Shown one piece after another: positions 1 to 11,174 of a DNA stretch of 64,000 bases. The position numbers were made by a program, and so were the translations under genes. Positions within the stretch are counted from its first letter, which is position 1; every line of letters begins with the position of its first letter. Location of the stretch: the NCBI GenBank assembly GCA_010279815.1, contig QEOQ01000092.1, positions 329,701 through 393,700 on the forward strand, in the 5' to 3' direction. This DNA is from Brachionus plicatilis. Its lineage: Eukaryota; Rotifera; Eurotatoria; Ploima; Brachionidae. A model generated the notes under the pieces. The model saw nothing but the letters and a program-made list of their open reading frames with translations. It had not been told where the DNA came from and searched no databases.

Positions 1-375
1 AGAAATAAAACCGTAAATACAAATAGACAAAGCCAACTAATCGAAACCCAACTAATCAAAATAAAGTTCGCCATCAACTCGCTCAAGGTCACATTTCACT
101 CGAAAAGATTCAAAAAGCTTTTTAATATTTTCAGCATCAAAGTTCGTTTCATTATTATTCGGAACAATTTGTTTAGCTCTTCTTTTCTAATCAATCATAA
201 TCTTTTAAATGATTTAAGCAAACTCTACTACCAGGTTGTACAAAGACATTTGTTCGAACATATAAATCAATAACACAATCAGCATTTAAGGTTTTTAGTT
301 TCTTCCATTTATTAAGCTTTTTACAAATAATACACCGCTTATCCGACGAATAAGCTCTTGTTAAGCCAATGTTAA
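1..375 (-). pseudogene. HARBI/DDE_4-like transposase N-terminal remnant
   Basis: Read on the minus strand, 375-191 translates to a small cysteine cluster (CIICKK, then a conserved hydrophobic stretch and PGSRVCLNHL) that resembles the zinc-binding N-terminus preceding many invertebrate Harbinger/IS5-type transposases. A TGA follows at 191-193; the next frame down to the window edge continues with a family-like stretch containing NFDAENIKKLFESF. The piece is therefore frameshifted and has no catalytic domain in view. The family call rests on motif resemblance only, and the element may continue beyond the left window edge. Confidence 0.4.
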
Positions 376-1211
376 GCTTTTTCTTTTGGCAATATTTTTT
401 TGTCCCTGAGTTTGGCTTTCAATTGCGAATCAGCTACCAATTGTAGCTCAGTCTCGATTTAGGGTTCGACTGCTAAGTCATTTTTACAATTATCATTGTA
501 TCTCAACCTTTTACTTGTCATTTTTAGCTGAAAAACTAAAATATCTTTTTTTTGGGAGAATTATACAATTTCGAAGAATTGATATTTATGGCATACCGTT
601 TTGTAGATAATTAAAATCTCTACTTTGGCTACATTCAATATTCTAATTTTTATAATCTGTCAAATTATTAAATAAGTATCATGTTTGTCTTTTTTTGGTG
701 GTCGGAAAGTCAAGGTCTTATCACTATCTTGAAAACATATGGTCCGTTAACAGCAACTCAGGATTTTACTCTTTAGTACTAGTTTTACAAGTCAAAAACT
801 AGGTCTTATTGTCCAAATGGTACTTTTGCTTAACAGTTCATCAAATTCTCTACAAAATAGTATGTGGTCAGAAGTTTTTGGGTATTCCTAATACCATCCG
901 ACCGCGGTCCGTGTTTTAGTAAAAAACAGGTGGTCCGTGTTTAGCATAAGCCGTTTCTACAGTGAATTTAGCAAAATTTGGTTCCATATTATTTAAAGTT
1001 TTAATTTTGATATTTATTTCTATTAATTATTTACTATTTTCAATGGCATCTAATTATTAATTATGTTATTAATTGAAATAAAAAACAAAATTACTGAACT
1101 AAGGAAAAAATGTATTTTTTTTATTTCTTTTATAATAAAAAAGGTACATAAATAATAAAAGTAATATAATTTATGTCAAATTAGAACAAAAATAATATTC
1201 AATTTCTCTTT

Positions 1212-1608
1212 TTAGCAGCCTACCGCGTTTTTTTTAACTTGGGGCTGTGTAGTAACGATTGGGGTCCTTTCAAGACGAATTTTTATTGATATTGGCTCTT
1301 GCACAGGCGGATCGTCCGAATCTAATTCTTCATATACGCTAATACCCAAATAATCTAAATAAGTTTCATTTGGCTGACGAGTTAAGGCATTGGTTGTAGC
1401 TTTAGGGCGACCTGAACGACGCTTTCTTTCAAGTGGAATGTTCATTATCGGCAAAAGTCAAAGCTAGATATTTTTGAGCTGATTCTAAGTAACGAAAACT
1501 ACAGAAAGTGAGATAAAATTTTCCCTTTCCCCTAGTTTTTTTCACTTGTTCTGATTCAATGGACTCATCTTGGCTTAAGTTGTTAAAGATCTCTTTGATA
1601 AAGGACAT
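1212..1608 (-). pseudogene. MULE-like transposase deletion derivative (N and C ends only)
   Basis: On the minus strand an ATG at 1608 opens a reading frame starting MSFIKEIF with a basic KKTRGKGKFY stretch like the N-terminus of Mutator-like proteins. After one frameshift near 1450 it runs directly into a C-terminal tail with RKRRSGRPKATTNAL, which resembles the basic GRPKK tail of SWIM-type MULE transposases, and stops at 1212. The MULE catalytic and SWIM regions are missing, so this looks like an internally deleted, dead copy. The assignment depends on the tail motif; another AT-hook-like protein is possible but less likely in this repeat context. Confidence 0.4.
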
Positions 1609-1629
1609 TTTTTGAATAGTGAATATTGT

Positions 1630-1695
1630 CTAGCTATTTATTTTTTTTTTATTTATTTTTTTTCTGTACCGAGCTAAAGCTCCTTCAGAATAAGT
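1630..1695 (-). repeat. LINE 3'-tail copy (GGAGCTTTAGCTC hairpin family)
   Basis: Read on the minus strand this ends with a short self-complementary motif, GGAGCTTTAGCTC, followed by CGGTACAG and an A-rich AAATAAAT tail. The same motif plus tail lies at the 3' end of the jockey-like LINE at 7145-8910 and at five further sites (29375-29425, 42690-42716, 43013-43040, 43693-43745, 45425-45472). A 5'-truncated LINE insertion is the simplest reading. Confidence 0.5.
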
Positions 1696-1745
1696 TAAAA
1701 ACTAAAATAAAAATAAAATAAAATAAAAATGAAATAAAATAAAAA

Positions 1746-2826
1746 TAAAATTAAAGTTAATAAATTGAGATAAAAAAAGAATCAAAATAAAGTAAATAAG
1801 CTAAAAAAATGAAAGTTGAAAGCTCAATAATTTCCTTTATGTATAACACCAATAAACTCATCTTGTCGGAATCAGCTTTAGAAAGTCTTAAACTAATTAA
1901 TTAAATTAAGTTTATTTTAAGATATATATTTGTTTCAATTTGATCAAGTTAGCTTTCAAAGAAATAAAATAGTTACTAACTAAATCATATTTGACATTAT
2001 TTAATTTAATTGTGCTAACAAAAAACAATTGACACTAACATCAGTATTTTTGCTCTAGAAAATATTATTTTTGTTTTTTTAATATATTTTACGCGATTTT
2101 CAATACTTAAGCAATTTTAAGATGAGCCTTCATGAGCTTTTAGTGTATTTCTCAAAGAGCAATGCAAAGACAAAATAAAGTTAAATTAGTAATTTAAATA
2201 TTTTTCTTAAAAATTAAAACATAAGAAATTCAAAAGAAAAATTTTGATAGGTTTGATGTGATTTTTTATAAAAAAATTAAGTCAAATTATAAAATTTATT
2301 TACATTTTTTGATATTTCATACATTTTTTTTTTGAGAAAATGTTAAAAAAAAATAAAACAAATATTTGACTATTTATATCTAGTCGGTTTATTTTTTATC
2401 AAGGAATCCAAAAATCACATTAGAAATAATCATTTATTAATAGTTCGCCTTGAAATTTGGGTCACATTTTTCATTGAAATGATACACTGCCCTTTGTTAT
2501 ATTTTAGTTATCAAAATATATTAATTAAAGGTTAAATCTTTAAAGCCAATGTTCAAAATAGAATTTTCTTTTCTAGATAATTAAGATTTTTTTAGGTAAA
2601 TGTTTAACATCTCCATTTTAGATATATTTAAAACTAAATTTATCTAAAAAGGATTTAAGAATGAATTTCGACACGCAAATTTAGCTTTTAATGAAAAATA
2701 GACGAAAATGTACCTAGACACTGTCAGATCAAAATTTGTTTAATATATCAAATTTTAATCCTCAAATTTTTTAAGCAAATCTACGAATTAGGTATTTTGA
2801 TTAAAAATATTTTTTAAACTTTTTTA
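1746..2826. other. AT-rich intergenic, no gene seen
   Basis: Very AT-rich sequence with frequent stops in all frames. I see no splice-consistent coding segment, RNA gene or clean element boundary. Confidence 0.5.
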
Positions 2827-3373
2827 GGCAAATTGAAGTTTCAGATCAAATTTTAAAATCAAAACGATCATTTAAAATTTTAAAACTTAATTAATCTAAT
2901 GATTTTAATAATTTTTTAAAAATAAATACTAAACATTACTAGACATGTTATGTCTAAAAATGGTTCATTATCAAATTAACATCAAAATGATTGATCTCTA
3001 ATTTATTTAACAAAAACAATCAATAGTTTAAATAATTCAAGTTAAGTTAATTCACAAATTCTAATTTATAACTTTTATAACCATTCATTCAAACTGAAAT
3101 TATTTTATTTTTCCATTTAAATAAATTTTTAAATTTTAAAACAGTAAATTTTTTTTGTCTTGAAAAGTAAGTTTTCATTTAAATCAACTAAAATTTTTGA
3201 ATCTATTAAAGCTCAATAAAAAAGGACATTTAAAATTTTAAATATGAAAATAAACTTGACATGACATGTCAAGTAATTTCTTTGGAAAAATTTTATTTTT
3301 TCTCTATTATTAAAAAAAATACTACAATTTATATTTTGATCTTTTGATCTTGATCTCAAACTTCAATTTGCCC
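2827..3373. mobile_element. Foldback element with CAAATTGAAGTTT ends
   Basis: The left end GGCAAATTGAAGTTT followed by AGATCAA is repeated in inverse orientation at 3340-3372. A related inverted copy of the right part lies at 39205-39368 and similar ends occur near 51137-51165 and 51440-51475, so this is a dispersed family. It has no coding capacity. I could not settle a target-site duplication. Confidence 0.45.
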
Positions 3374-3408
3374 TTTTTTAAAGCTATTTTAAACGAAAAG
3401 ATTAATTT

Positions 3409-3495
3409 TAGTGTTGGGAGTTTTTCGAAAAAGTCGACTCGACTAAGTTTTCTTTTAAGTCGACTCAAGTGGACTCGAGTCGACTCCCAACACTT
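3409..3495. mobile_element. 87-bp hAT-type micro-MITE
   Basis: Both ends carry GTGTTGGGAG in inverse orientation (TAGTGTTGGG at the left, CCCAACACTT at the right). The 8-bp target-site duplication ATTAATTT is exact at 3401-3408 and 3496-3503. Inside are repeated GTCGACTC units acting as subterminal repeats. The 8-bp duplication points to the hAT superfamily. It has no coding capacity. Confidence 0.8.
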
Positions 3496-3853
3496 ATTAA
3501 TTTGAACAATTGAAATATTGAGTAAAATTCAAAGCGTCTTCTAAAATTTTTTTAAAATCTTTTTATTAAAAAAAGTAGTATTATTTTTGATGAAGATATA
3601 ATTTAAGAATATAAAAGATTATTCAACTTTAAAATTATCCTCATTCTCAAATATCATATTTATAATTTTTTAAGTGCTTAATAAGTAATAATGCAGACTT
3701 TTAATTTCGAAACAGACATTTTTTGAAAGCATTTTGAGCAACTATCTTGTCATTTTTTGTCGCCGATAGCGTTTAAAAGGTTTGATGGGTGCCACCAGCG
3801 ACTCGTTCTGATCGCAAGGCGCACGAGGACAAGAACGCATGGCAAGTCAAAAT

Positions 3854-4258
3854 GCCCAATTCTAGTCGATTATTAAATCAATTAATTTTTTTAGTCGATT
3901 ATTATTTTAATCAACGATTAAATCGAATAATGCTTTCTAGATGGCTAAAATACTTCTAATTTATGTCGAAATTAAAAGTTAGCAAAGCCAAAAATATTAT
4001 TTTTTAATAAAAAAGATTATTAAATTGTTTTAAAATTTAAGATTTAAAGCAAAATAAAAAATAAAAAATACCGTAAATTGAATAAACCCTTTTTATTAAA
4101 AAATAATATTTTTTGCTTAAATTTTAATTTCGAGATAAATTAGGAGTATTTTAGCCATCTAGAAAACATTATACGATTTAATAGTCGACTAAAATAAATT
4201 AGTCAGATTTAAAGTTAGTCGATTATTCAATCGATTTTTGATAATTGATTGCCAACAC
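3854..4258. mobile_element. Palindromic MITE with GTCGATTA subterminal repeats
   Basis: Arms of about 180-200 bp at 3860-4045 and 4075-4258 are inverted copies of each other (shared landmarks TTTCTAGATGGCTAAAATAC and its complement). The right terminus reads GCCAACACTA, matching the TAGTGTTGG ends of the hAT MITEs at 3409 and 36107. The left terminus is degraded and no exact target duplication is visible. Confidence 0.55.
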
Positions 4259-4506
4259 TACTTCCGCACTAGGTGAAACAAAAGTTATAATTTTTTTCCT
4301 TTTTGTGTTGGAACATTTGCATGAAATAGCATAATGCCAAAATATTTATAATTTAAGCAAAAATTTAATTTTATTTTTATAAACCTTTGGCAAATTGAGT
4401 TAAGATCTTTGGTCAACATTTTTCTGGTAATTAATTGAGCTTCTCTAGGCTATTTGGGTTATTGCTCCTTGGCTTCTTTTTCTTTTCCAAATGTTTTATA
4501 ATAGTT

Positions 4507-4813
4507 CAGACTTGTTTATAAGTCACAGTTTTAAGTCTAAATCACAAAAATTTAAGTCAAAGTTACGACTTGCACAAAAATTTTTATCAATATCTGCTTC
4601 ATCAGGACCAATTGAAATAATTTTTTTTTCTAAATATGGTCACATTAATAGACTACATAGGTCAAGATTAACAGCCAGGAATTTGGAAGCAACTACTTTA
4701 TTGGTATCAAATATGGATTTATAAAATCATTGACTTGACTTAAAAAAAAAAAAAAAAAATTTTAAGTCATTGACTTGACTTGACTTAAGACTTGTGACTG
4801 AAAAACAAATCTG
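4507..4813 (+). mobile_element. Non-autonomous hAT element, family A, keeps transposase tail
   Basis: Terminal inverted repeats begin CAGACTTGTTTATAAGTCAC and, at the other end, CAGATTTGTTTTTCAGTCAC. An exact 8-bp target duplication TAATAGTT flanks it (4499-4506, 4814-4821). Subterminal sequence is packed with AAGTCAAGTC units. On the plus strand about 4568-4721 encodes a hAT C-terminal dimerisation tail (KFLSISASSGPIE, then INRLHRSRLTARNLEATTL). No DDE core remains. Confidence 0.85.
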
Positions 4814-4821
4814 TAATAGTT

Positions 4822-5330
4822 TATTTTTGGTTGATATGATAATGCATTTTTTGTGATATCTGCCATTTTTTCTTCTCTCTCTTTAAAAGCTCCTAAAAGT
4901 ATTTTAGCATTTGAATTTTATTCCAGGTCTTTATCACTGAATGCAACGATATGTTTTCAATATTATTTTTTTCACAACCATGTGCATTAACTTTTATCAT
5001 AATTTTCATGATTTAATTCAACAATTTGATTATTTGAACTCAACTGTTATTTAAATTTAATACCTAATTAAAAAAATCTGATCTGTTAAGGAGGAAAATC
5101 GGAAGCCTTTTTTTTCATCTTCAATAAAAAAATAATGTTCATTTTCGACAACAAAAACTGATTTCTTTAAACAGTGGTAAGGAGAAAGTTCCTAATAGAG
5201 AATTTAAAAAAAAAGAGAACATTTTTTGACATTTTTTAATTGTAAGCATAAATTTTATCCATCAAAAAATTAGACAAACCACTTATAAAAATTTCTAAAT
5301 TTAATTTATTACATTCTAAATAATGCTTTT
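4822..5330. other. AT-rich intergenic, nothing recognised
   Basis: No coding frame, element boundary or RNA gene could be supported here. Confidence 0.4.
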
Positions 5331-6808
5331 ATAAAAGGTTCAGAATGGCTTAATTACGCAATTTTACATTAATTTTAGTAAGCTAACTTAATCTTAATTG
5401 AATATTTGTAGATAAGGATATGAAATTTGTACCAAAAATTACGTGAGATTACATTAAAATACGTAAATTTTAGTAAAATGGTTCCTAAATGCTTACGGAC
5501 AAAAAAATGAGATTTTGGTAAAAAAAATGGTAGTGAGGTGTTCTGTTGATTACGAGGTGTCAAAATATTACTTGAGGTTTTAAACATTGCCAAATACATG
5601 GTCTAACCATTTTAAACAAGCTCAAGTAAAAGGAATAGCAGATTTTTAAATTCAAGTTGCCATGAACTGAACCAAGATGCTACTCATAAAATAACTAAAG
5701 TTTATAAACCAAAAAAGAAAAAAAAAACAATCGAAACAATAGAAAAGATAAAGGTTTATTTTTTTTTATATATTAAAATTGTCTTAAGTCTTTTTATTGT
5801 CAAATAAACTAGTTGAAAGAATTTCTTCTTTTTTTTATATTTAAATCTTAAAATCTCAAAAACCAATAAAACTGGCCATAAGACAAAGCTGAAATTTAGA
5901 TTCTACGGGTAAGATTTACCCAAATGACATGTCTTTTAAAATTCAGATAAAAAGTCCATGGGGGGTGTTTAGAGGTTCAAACATTTTGACCATATTTTTT
6001 GATTTTTTGCTCCAAATTCAATCAAGGAGAAATAAGTTGCTAGGTCGAATCTTAATATTTTTGACGGTAATTAAAAATTTAAAATAATATGGTAGGGGTG
6101 CAGGTTAATTTCTAAAAATACGACCTGTCGTGAAACTTTAAAAACTGTTTTTTTGGATATTTGCAGGTTTAATAAAATAAATAAAGCAAAAGCTATTCCT
6201 CATTAAAAAGAGTTCAAAGAGACTAATTTTTTGAGATATAATTGGAATTAACCAAGATTTTTTTTTTCGAAATACGACCGAGTGTGATTTTTAGTCAAAA
6301 ATGTGGGATGTGCATTTTTCAGGTATCCATTTTCATTACGAAAAATATTCAAAAAACCAACAAATGACCCATATTTTCTTCAAATATCTTTAAAAATTAT
6401 TATCAGAAAGAAAGAGCACTTAAATTAAAATAAAATTTTTATTTATGTATCTTAGATACCAAATTAGTCTTAATTTTATCCAGTTCAGAGTGAATTCGTG
6501 ATTTTCTTAGTCTACAAAATCTGAAACCTTTAAAAATAATAAAATTGATTTATTTTTTTAAAAAAATCTTCATTTACCAAATTTTACCAAAAATTTTGTA
6601 ATTTTACTGAAATTTGAGTACGAAACGGTAAGGAATATTGAAACTTTTTTTAAATTTTGCATAATAAAATTAAACAAATATTTTGGAAGAGAATTACGTA
6701 ATTTTTCGCAAAATTACATATCCTTACCGACTAAAATTCTCATAAGCTTACTAAAAATAATGCAAATTACGTAATTTAGCCCATTCTGGACCCTTTATAA
6801 AAGCACTG
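5331..6808. mobile_element. TIR element (ATGCTTTTATAAA ends), non-autonomous
   Basis: The left end (TGCTTTTATAAAAGG, then CAGAATGGCTTAATTACG) is repeated in inverse orientation at 6740-6808, giving terminal inverted repeats of roughly 70 bp with many GTAATTTTAC-type internal motifs. No transposase is encoded; the short reading frames inside are noise. Part of its right half is related to 59090-59433 in the large eag intron (shared CATAATAAAATTAA and AAATATTTTGGAA). I do not see a clear target-site duplication. Confidence 0.5.
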
Positions 6809-7144
6809 TCCTTTTTTCCTGATTATTTATTCAGAATTCTTTGTTTTGCTGTTTAAAGTTTTAATTTGTTCACCATTGAATGGCCTGGTTTAATTCGCAA
6901 ACTTTATTATACCTTCTTGGTAAGTCTAATTTTTCTCTTTTTTTTGCTATCTTCGCTATTTTAATAGGGTATCGGTGGTTTTTTAAACAGCGGGCTTGCT
7001 TTGCTCTTCAGCACCTGACGGTTTCCTAATTTAATTATCTTAATTTTTTAACATCCATTTTTATAAAATATATTGCTGAAATTAATGTCTGAACAAAAAT
7101 AAAAATTTTTGTCAAAGATTTTCATTAATGAAGATATTATCTAA
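6809..7144. other. AT-rich spacer, nothing recognised
   Basis: Between the TIR element and the LINE 3' tail I see no coding frame or repeat boundary. Confidence 0.35.
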
Positions 7145-8910
7145 ATGATATTTAAAGATTTTTTTTTTTTATTGTGTAGCTGGTCGAGCTCAAGCTCCTT
7201 CAGCAAAGTTAAAAAGTTTTAAATTATATTACAAAATATTAAAAAAAAAAAAATAAAAAATTATTAAGAATAAGATAGTATCGTTAAAAATTTAAAAATA
7301 AATTCAAAAATTAGATAAAACAGGAGTTTGAATAAGTGGATATAGTTGATCAATTATAAGATAATAACCGCACAATGGAGTAGGATATGTTATATCTCTA
7401 GACTCAAAGTTGAGTTTAAACTAGTTCACAAGTCGACAGGTTAGGGGAACTTGCTTCTACAGACTTCTTCTAATATGTATAATTCTCGCCTAAATCAAAC
7501 AAACGGTTATCGACCCTGTGCAACTTCAAATCTTTAAGGGTACAGTTGAATAACCTTTCGGAGGGGATGTCATATTTAAGTTTAAGGATACTACGTGTAG
7601 CAGAGTTTTGGATAACTTGGAGTTTCTTTAAATTACTTTCGCTATATACATTTAAACAAGGAAAGAAATAGTCAATAACTGAACCTATAAGGGATTTGTA
7701 AATTGAGCTTAGAGTGGTTTTACTCAGACCCCATTTTTTATTAGAGAGAATTTTAATGATGTTTAGCCGGGACTGATATTTTTGTTTAATTTCACTAACC
7801 TGATTAATGAAGTTTAATCTTTCATCAAATGTTACGCCTAGGAATTTAATGGATTTTGAGTAGGGAAGATTTTTGTTAAAGAATTTAAGCTTGAGTTTAG
7901 GTAATGTGCTGCTTTTTGAAAATATTATACAAGAGGATTTTTCGACTGAAATTTTCATTTTCCATTTGGTTAGCCATGGCTCTAATTCACTCAAGTATTT
8001 ATTAATTTGTGATTCGATATTACCCTTTTTCTTAAAGATAAAAAATGTCACTAAGTCATCTGCAAATAGAAGGGAGTAGCAGGTATTAGTCTTGTCTTTT
8101 TTTGGAATGTCATTAATAAATATGTTGAACAGCAAACGGCTAAGTACAGATCCCTGAGGAATCCTGCACTGATTTTGAAAGAACCACTAAGTATATTATT
8201 AACATTTACATTGAATACTCTTGAGCTTAAGAATGATATGACCCAAGATGTGATATATTTTGGTACGTCTAGCTTAATAAGTTTAAATATTAACCCTTTG
8301 TGCCAAACTCGGTAACAATGTGCGGAACCCTGATTGTTCGTTGCAGATAATTCCCTTACTTTCGACAAACTTATATAACCTATTAAAAATTAAACGTTCT
8401 AAGACTTTACCTAAACAACTTGTAATACTTATGAGGCGATAATTAGAGGGATTTCTGTCAAGCCCTGATTTTTTTGGAATCATTGTGATGTGAGCAGTTT
8501 TCCAAGCTCTTGGGACTTCTCCTTTAGTGAGACTCAGGTTAAAAAGCGTTAGGATGGCATTTAGAGTTTTGTTCGGAATATTTTTTAGAAACAAATTATA
8601 AATTCTATCTGGACCTGGGGCTGAGAAGTCCTTTTTAAGCTTCTTGTAACTCATTAATACTAATTGGTTCAAAAGTCGAATTTGATTCTTTTTGGCTAGT
8701 GAATTCATAAACAGTGTTGTCAACCTCGGTTTCAAACCTTTGAGAGTCACATTTATTAGGGCTAAAAATCTGATCAAGAATCTTCCCAAAAATATTCCCC
8801 TTCTCCTTGTCAGTTTTAATTTTTTGGTTGTTATGAACTAGAGTTGGAATTTTATTAGAATATTTAGAGGTGCGCATTTTATTTATTTTATTCCAAAATG
8901 GTCTACTTAC
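7145..8910 (-). mobile_element. Jockey-like non-LTR retrotransposon, 5'-truncated, decayed
   Basis: On the minus strand four overlapping frames together give a non-LTR reverse transcriptase: an N-terminal linker (RPFWNKINKM, IPTLVHNN), finger motifs (FSAPGPDRIYNLFLKNIP, WKTAHITMIPKK, NYRLISITSCLGKVLERLI, NEQSGF), a deleted stretch where domain A should be, WHKGLIFKLIKLDVPKYITS, then the catalytic FADDL box near 8075 and a thumb region ending near 7470. At least three frameshifts and an internal deletion make it dead. The endonuclease is missing. The 3' end (7145-7205) has the GAGCTtgAGCTC hairpin and an A-rich tail. Clade is inferred from RT motifs. Confidence 0.8.
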
Positions 8911-8924
8911 TACTTAGACTTAGA

Positions 8925-9232
8925 TTGATTGAGAGAACTGTTTTTATAAAAAAAGCTATAGTTTCAACTTTGATGATCACTTTAGAAATTTCATAATATC
9001 TGTTTAATTTTCTCCATAGATAATTGTTCATTTTTCTAATTAGTTTGTAGAAAATTCCAGCACGCCATAGTTTATCAAATGCTTTACTGGCATCAAGACT
9101 TATTAGATAATAATGATTGACGACTTCGTTTGCTAAAAAATAGCAATGTTTAAATGAACTTTTTTTTGTATCCAAATTGATTGCTATGTATGCCATCAAA
9201 AACAATCGTCTTGGCCAAAATAAGTGTCCCAA
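8925..9232 (-). pseudogene. LINE reverse-transcriptase fragment (domain A region)
   Basis: The minus-strand frame carries LANEVVNHY, then ISLDASKAFDKLWRAGIFYK, a typical non-LTR RT domain A (the D of LDASKAFD is catalytic), followed by LWRKLNRYYEISKVIIKV. No other RT domains follow in frame. It resembles the fragment at 31600-32580 more than its neighbour at 7145-8910, so it is probably a remnant of a second LINE family into or beside which the jockey-like copy inserted. Confidence 0.65.
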
Positions 9233-9399
9233 AAATGGTTGCTAAACATGTAGATACTGTGAAAGGTCTTCAATCTGATGGATCATTTGATAATCCTTTT
9301 TTAGGAATAGATTTTTAAAACAATACTTTTTGATTAAAGAATGTGTTAAGAAAAGCAAAATAATTTATTTAAACGGAAAATTTTTGAAAATGTTTTTTT

Positions 9400-10887
9400 T
9401 TATTTGGAATGGAATAGTAAATGTCGATCAAGATCTTGTTTTCTAGAAAAGGAAGAAAAACAAATTTGACAAACAGAATCTTGTTCTTTTACTTGATGCA
9501 CAATCATGTGACGTTTGAGCTGATCGACCTTTGAAAACGTCACCAAACATAAATGACAACGAACAGGTCGTTTGACATTAGTTGTCAAGTGCGTATTTTT
9601 GTGGGAATTCAACTCGAAAAAAGTCCTGAACGAAAAGCCGCACAAATTACATTGATTTAAAGAGTTCGTTTGGTTTAGGTAACAAAATGAGAGTTTCATC
9701 AAATTTTCTTTTTTAAGTAGCTGGTCGTCTAAACATTTTGTGAGCTCAATTGGAAAATTAAATTTCGTACTTGACAATTTGTTCGGATGGCACATGGAAT
9801 TGTGCTCATTAGGATGAATTAAAAATGGCGAATATTGTACCAGAGTCTCTTCTCTTTCAAAGTCTATTTTTTTCTGCTTCATTGATAAAATTTTCAGAGC
9901 AATGTCATCAATTTTGAGGCCGTTAACGCTTCTTTTTCCATAACTCACATGGGGACTGATTATCGAGTCAATTAAATAGCTAGTGTTAAATGGCAGCATT
10001 TGTTCTTGCAAAAATCTATGCTGACTTTTGTGAAGTTCATAAAGTTGTGGGTCTTCAAAAGTAAAACTACACTGTGCACAATAAAAAGTTGGCTTTGCTT
10101 TAACGCTGCACTGTTTGTAATGAGAGTTGATGTTCGATTCATCGATAAATTGGTCACAAACGCAGCAAACTAGTTTGAACAAAGGACTGTGTTTGGAATG
10201 GAGATGAACTTTTACGTAATGATCTTTGGCTTTTTCTAATGTACCAAAAAAAATGCACTTGTCTTTGCTGCTGCATAGTGAACATTTGAAGTTTTTTTCC
10301 TGCAAGTGCTCACCTAAATGAAGCGTTAAGTCTTGAACAGAGGAAAATGTGCACCGACATTGCCAGCATATCAGACAATTACTCTTCATGTGTTCAGTCC
10401 AGATGTGAACCAAGTACTCAGAATCAGAGACAAAATTGCCACAACATTCTTTACATTTTTTTACACTGTTTCCCACTACTATAAAAAACTGGACAAAATT
10501 TTTTTCTTTTTTTCTCCAATTGTTGCTTGTTGGATGCTCGATTGTTGAATTTTCGTAGTCTATCATGCTGCAAAAAGGCACATGTGTCCTCACATGCTTC
10601 TTGCAGTGTTTTTTTAGGTGCACAAATTGAACAAACTTTTTGCTGCACAAACGGCACCGGTAAGGCTTTTCATTTAAGTGAATTTTCATCAGGTGAATTC
10701 TTAGCTTGTGGCAAGATTGGAACATTTTGTGACAGTATGGACACATGTTTTTAGGATTGGCCGGATTGTGAATAATTTGAGAGTGGATTATTTCGTCGGC
10801 CTTGTATCGCAGACGCTTGCGACAAATTATGCATTTATACTTTGAATTGAACAGATCCAATTTTTGCATCACATCTTTGTTTATCAT
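9400..10887 (-). CDS. C2H2 zinc-finger protein, 495 aa, single exon
   Basis: Intact intron-less frame with about eleven zinc fingers. Classical fingers lie at residues about 19-40, 49-70, 78-98, 145-166, 174-194, 202-228, 270-290, 413-433, 444-464 and 473-493; one at 241-260 ends in Cys instead of His. The linker HLNEKPYRC between fingers two and three is the usual TGEKPY-type spacer. A long finger-poor stretch (about residues 300-405) separates the N-terminal array from the last three fingers. The family is nuclear and mostly DNA-binding; no specific orthologue is recognised. The frame is open upstream to 10966, but the first ATG is at 10887 (MINKDVMQKL), so I start there; a spliced upstream exon cannot be excluded. 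A pure retrocopy seems unlikely because the frame is intact and no poly-A remnant is seen. Confidence 0.85.
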   Translation of the reverse strand: MINKDVMQKLDLFNSKYKCIICRKRLRYKADEIIHSQIIHNPANPKNMCPYCHKMFQSCHKLRIHLMKIHLNEKPYRCRLCSKKFVQFVHLKKHCKKHVRTHVPFCSMIDYENSTIEHPTSNNWRKKEKNFVQFFIVVGNSVKKCKECCGNFVSDSEYLVHIWTEHMKSNCLICWQCRCTFSSVQDLTLHLGEHLQEKNFKCSLCSSKDKCIFFGTLEKAKDHYVKVHLHSKHSPLFKLVCCVCDQFIDESNINSHYKQCSVKAKPTFYCAQCSFTFEDPQLYELHKSQHRFLQEQMLPFNTSYLIDSIISPHVSYGKRSVNGLKIDDIALKILSMKQKKIDFEREETLVQYSPFLIHPNEHNSMCHPNKLSSTKFNFPIELTKCLDDQLLKKENLMKLSFCYLNQTNSLNQCNLCGFSFRTFFELNSHKNTHLTTNVKRPVRCHLCLVTFSKVDQLKRHMIVHQVKEQDSVCQICFSSFSRKQDLDRHLLFHSK

Positions 10888-11174
10888 TTTGAATTTGTTT
10901 GCCAATTCCAAAAATTTTGTAGCTTTCAATCGGCAGTTTTTTTCTTTGGTTTTGTTTATTTGTTAAAGCTCTTTGAGATTAAAAAATAAATAAATAAAAG
11001 CCAGTGTGACAAAATATTGAAAGACAAAATATATAGAAAAAAAAAAACATCGAATTTACCAGGAAAAAAAAATGTAGAAAAAAAAATTTAAAGTAATAAC
11101 AAAATTATAGAAAGAATAAATAGTCAAATTAATTTTTTTTTCAATTTTTTTCTTCACCAATAAGTAAATTATTT
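10888..11174. other. Upstream region of the zinc-finger gene
   Basis: AT-rich DNA between the zinc-finger start codon and the Tigger derivative. It presumably holds the promoter and 5' UTR of the minus-strand gene, but I cannot point to a specific element. Confidence 0.35.

Noticed and set aside
10927..10929. TTG as the start of the zinc-finger gene
   Set aside because: The frame is open there, but a nuclear animal gene should use ATG; the first in-frame ATG is at 10887.
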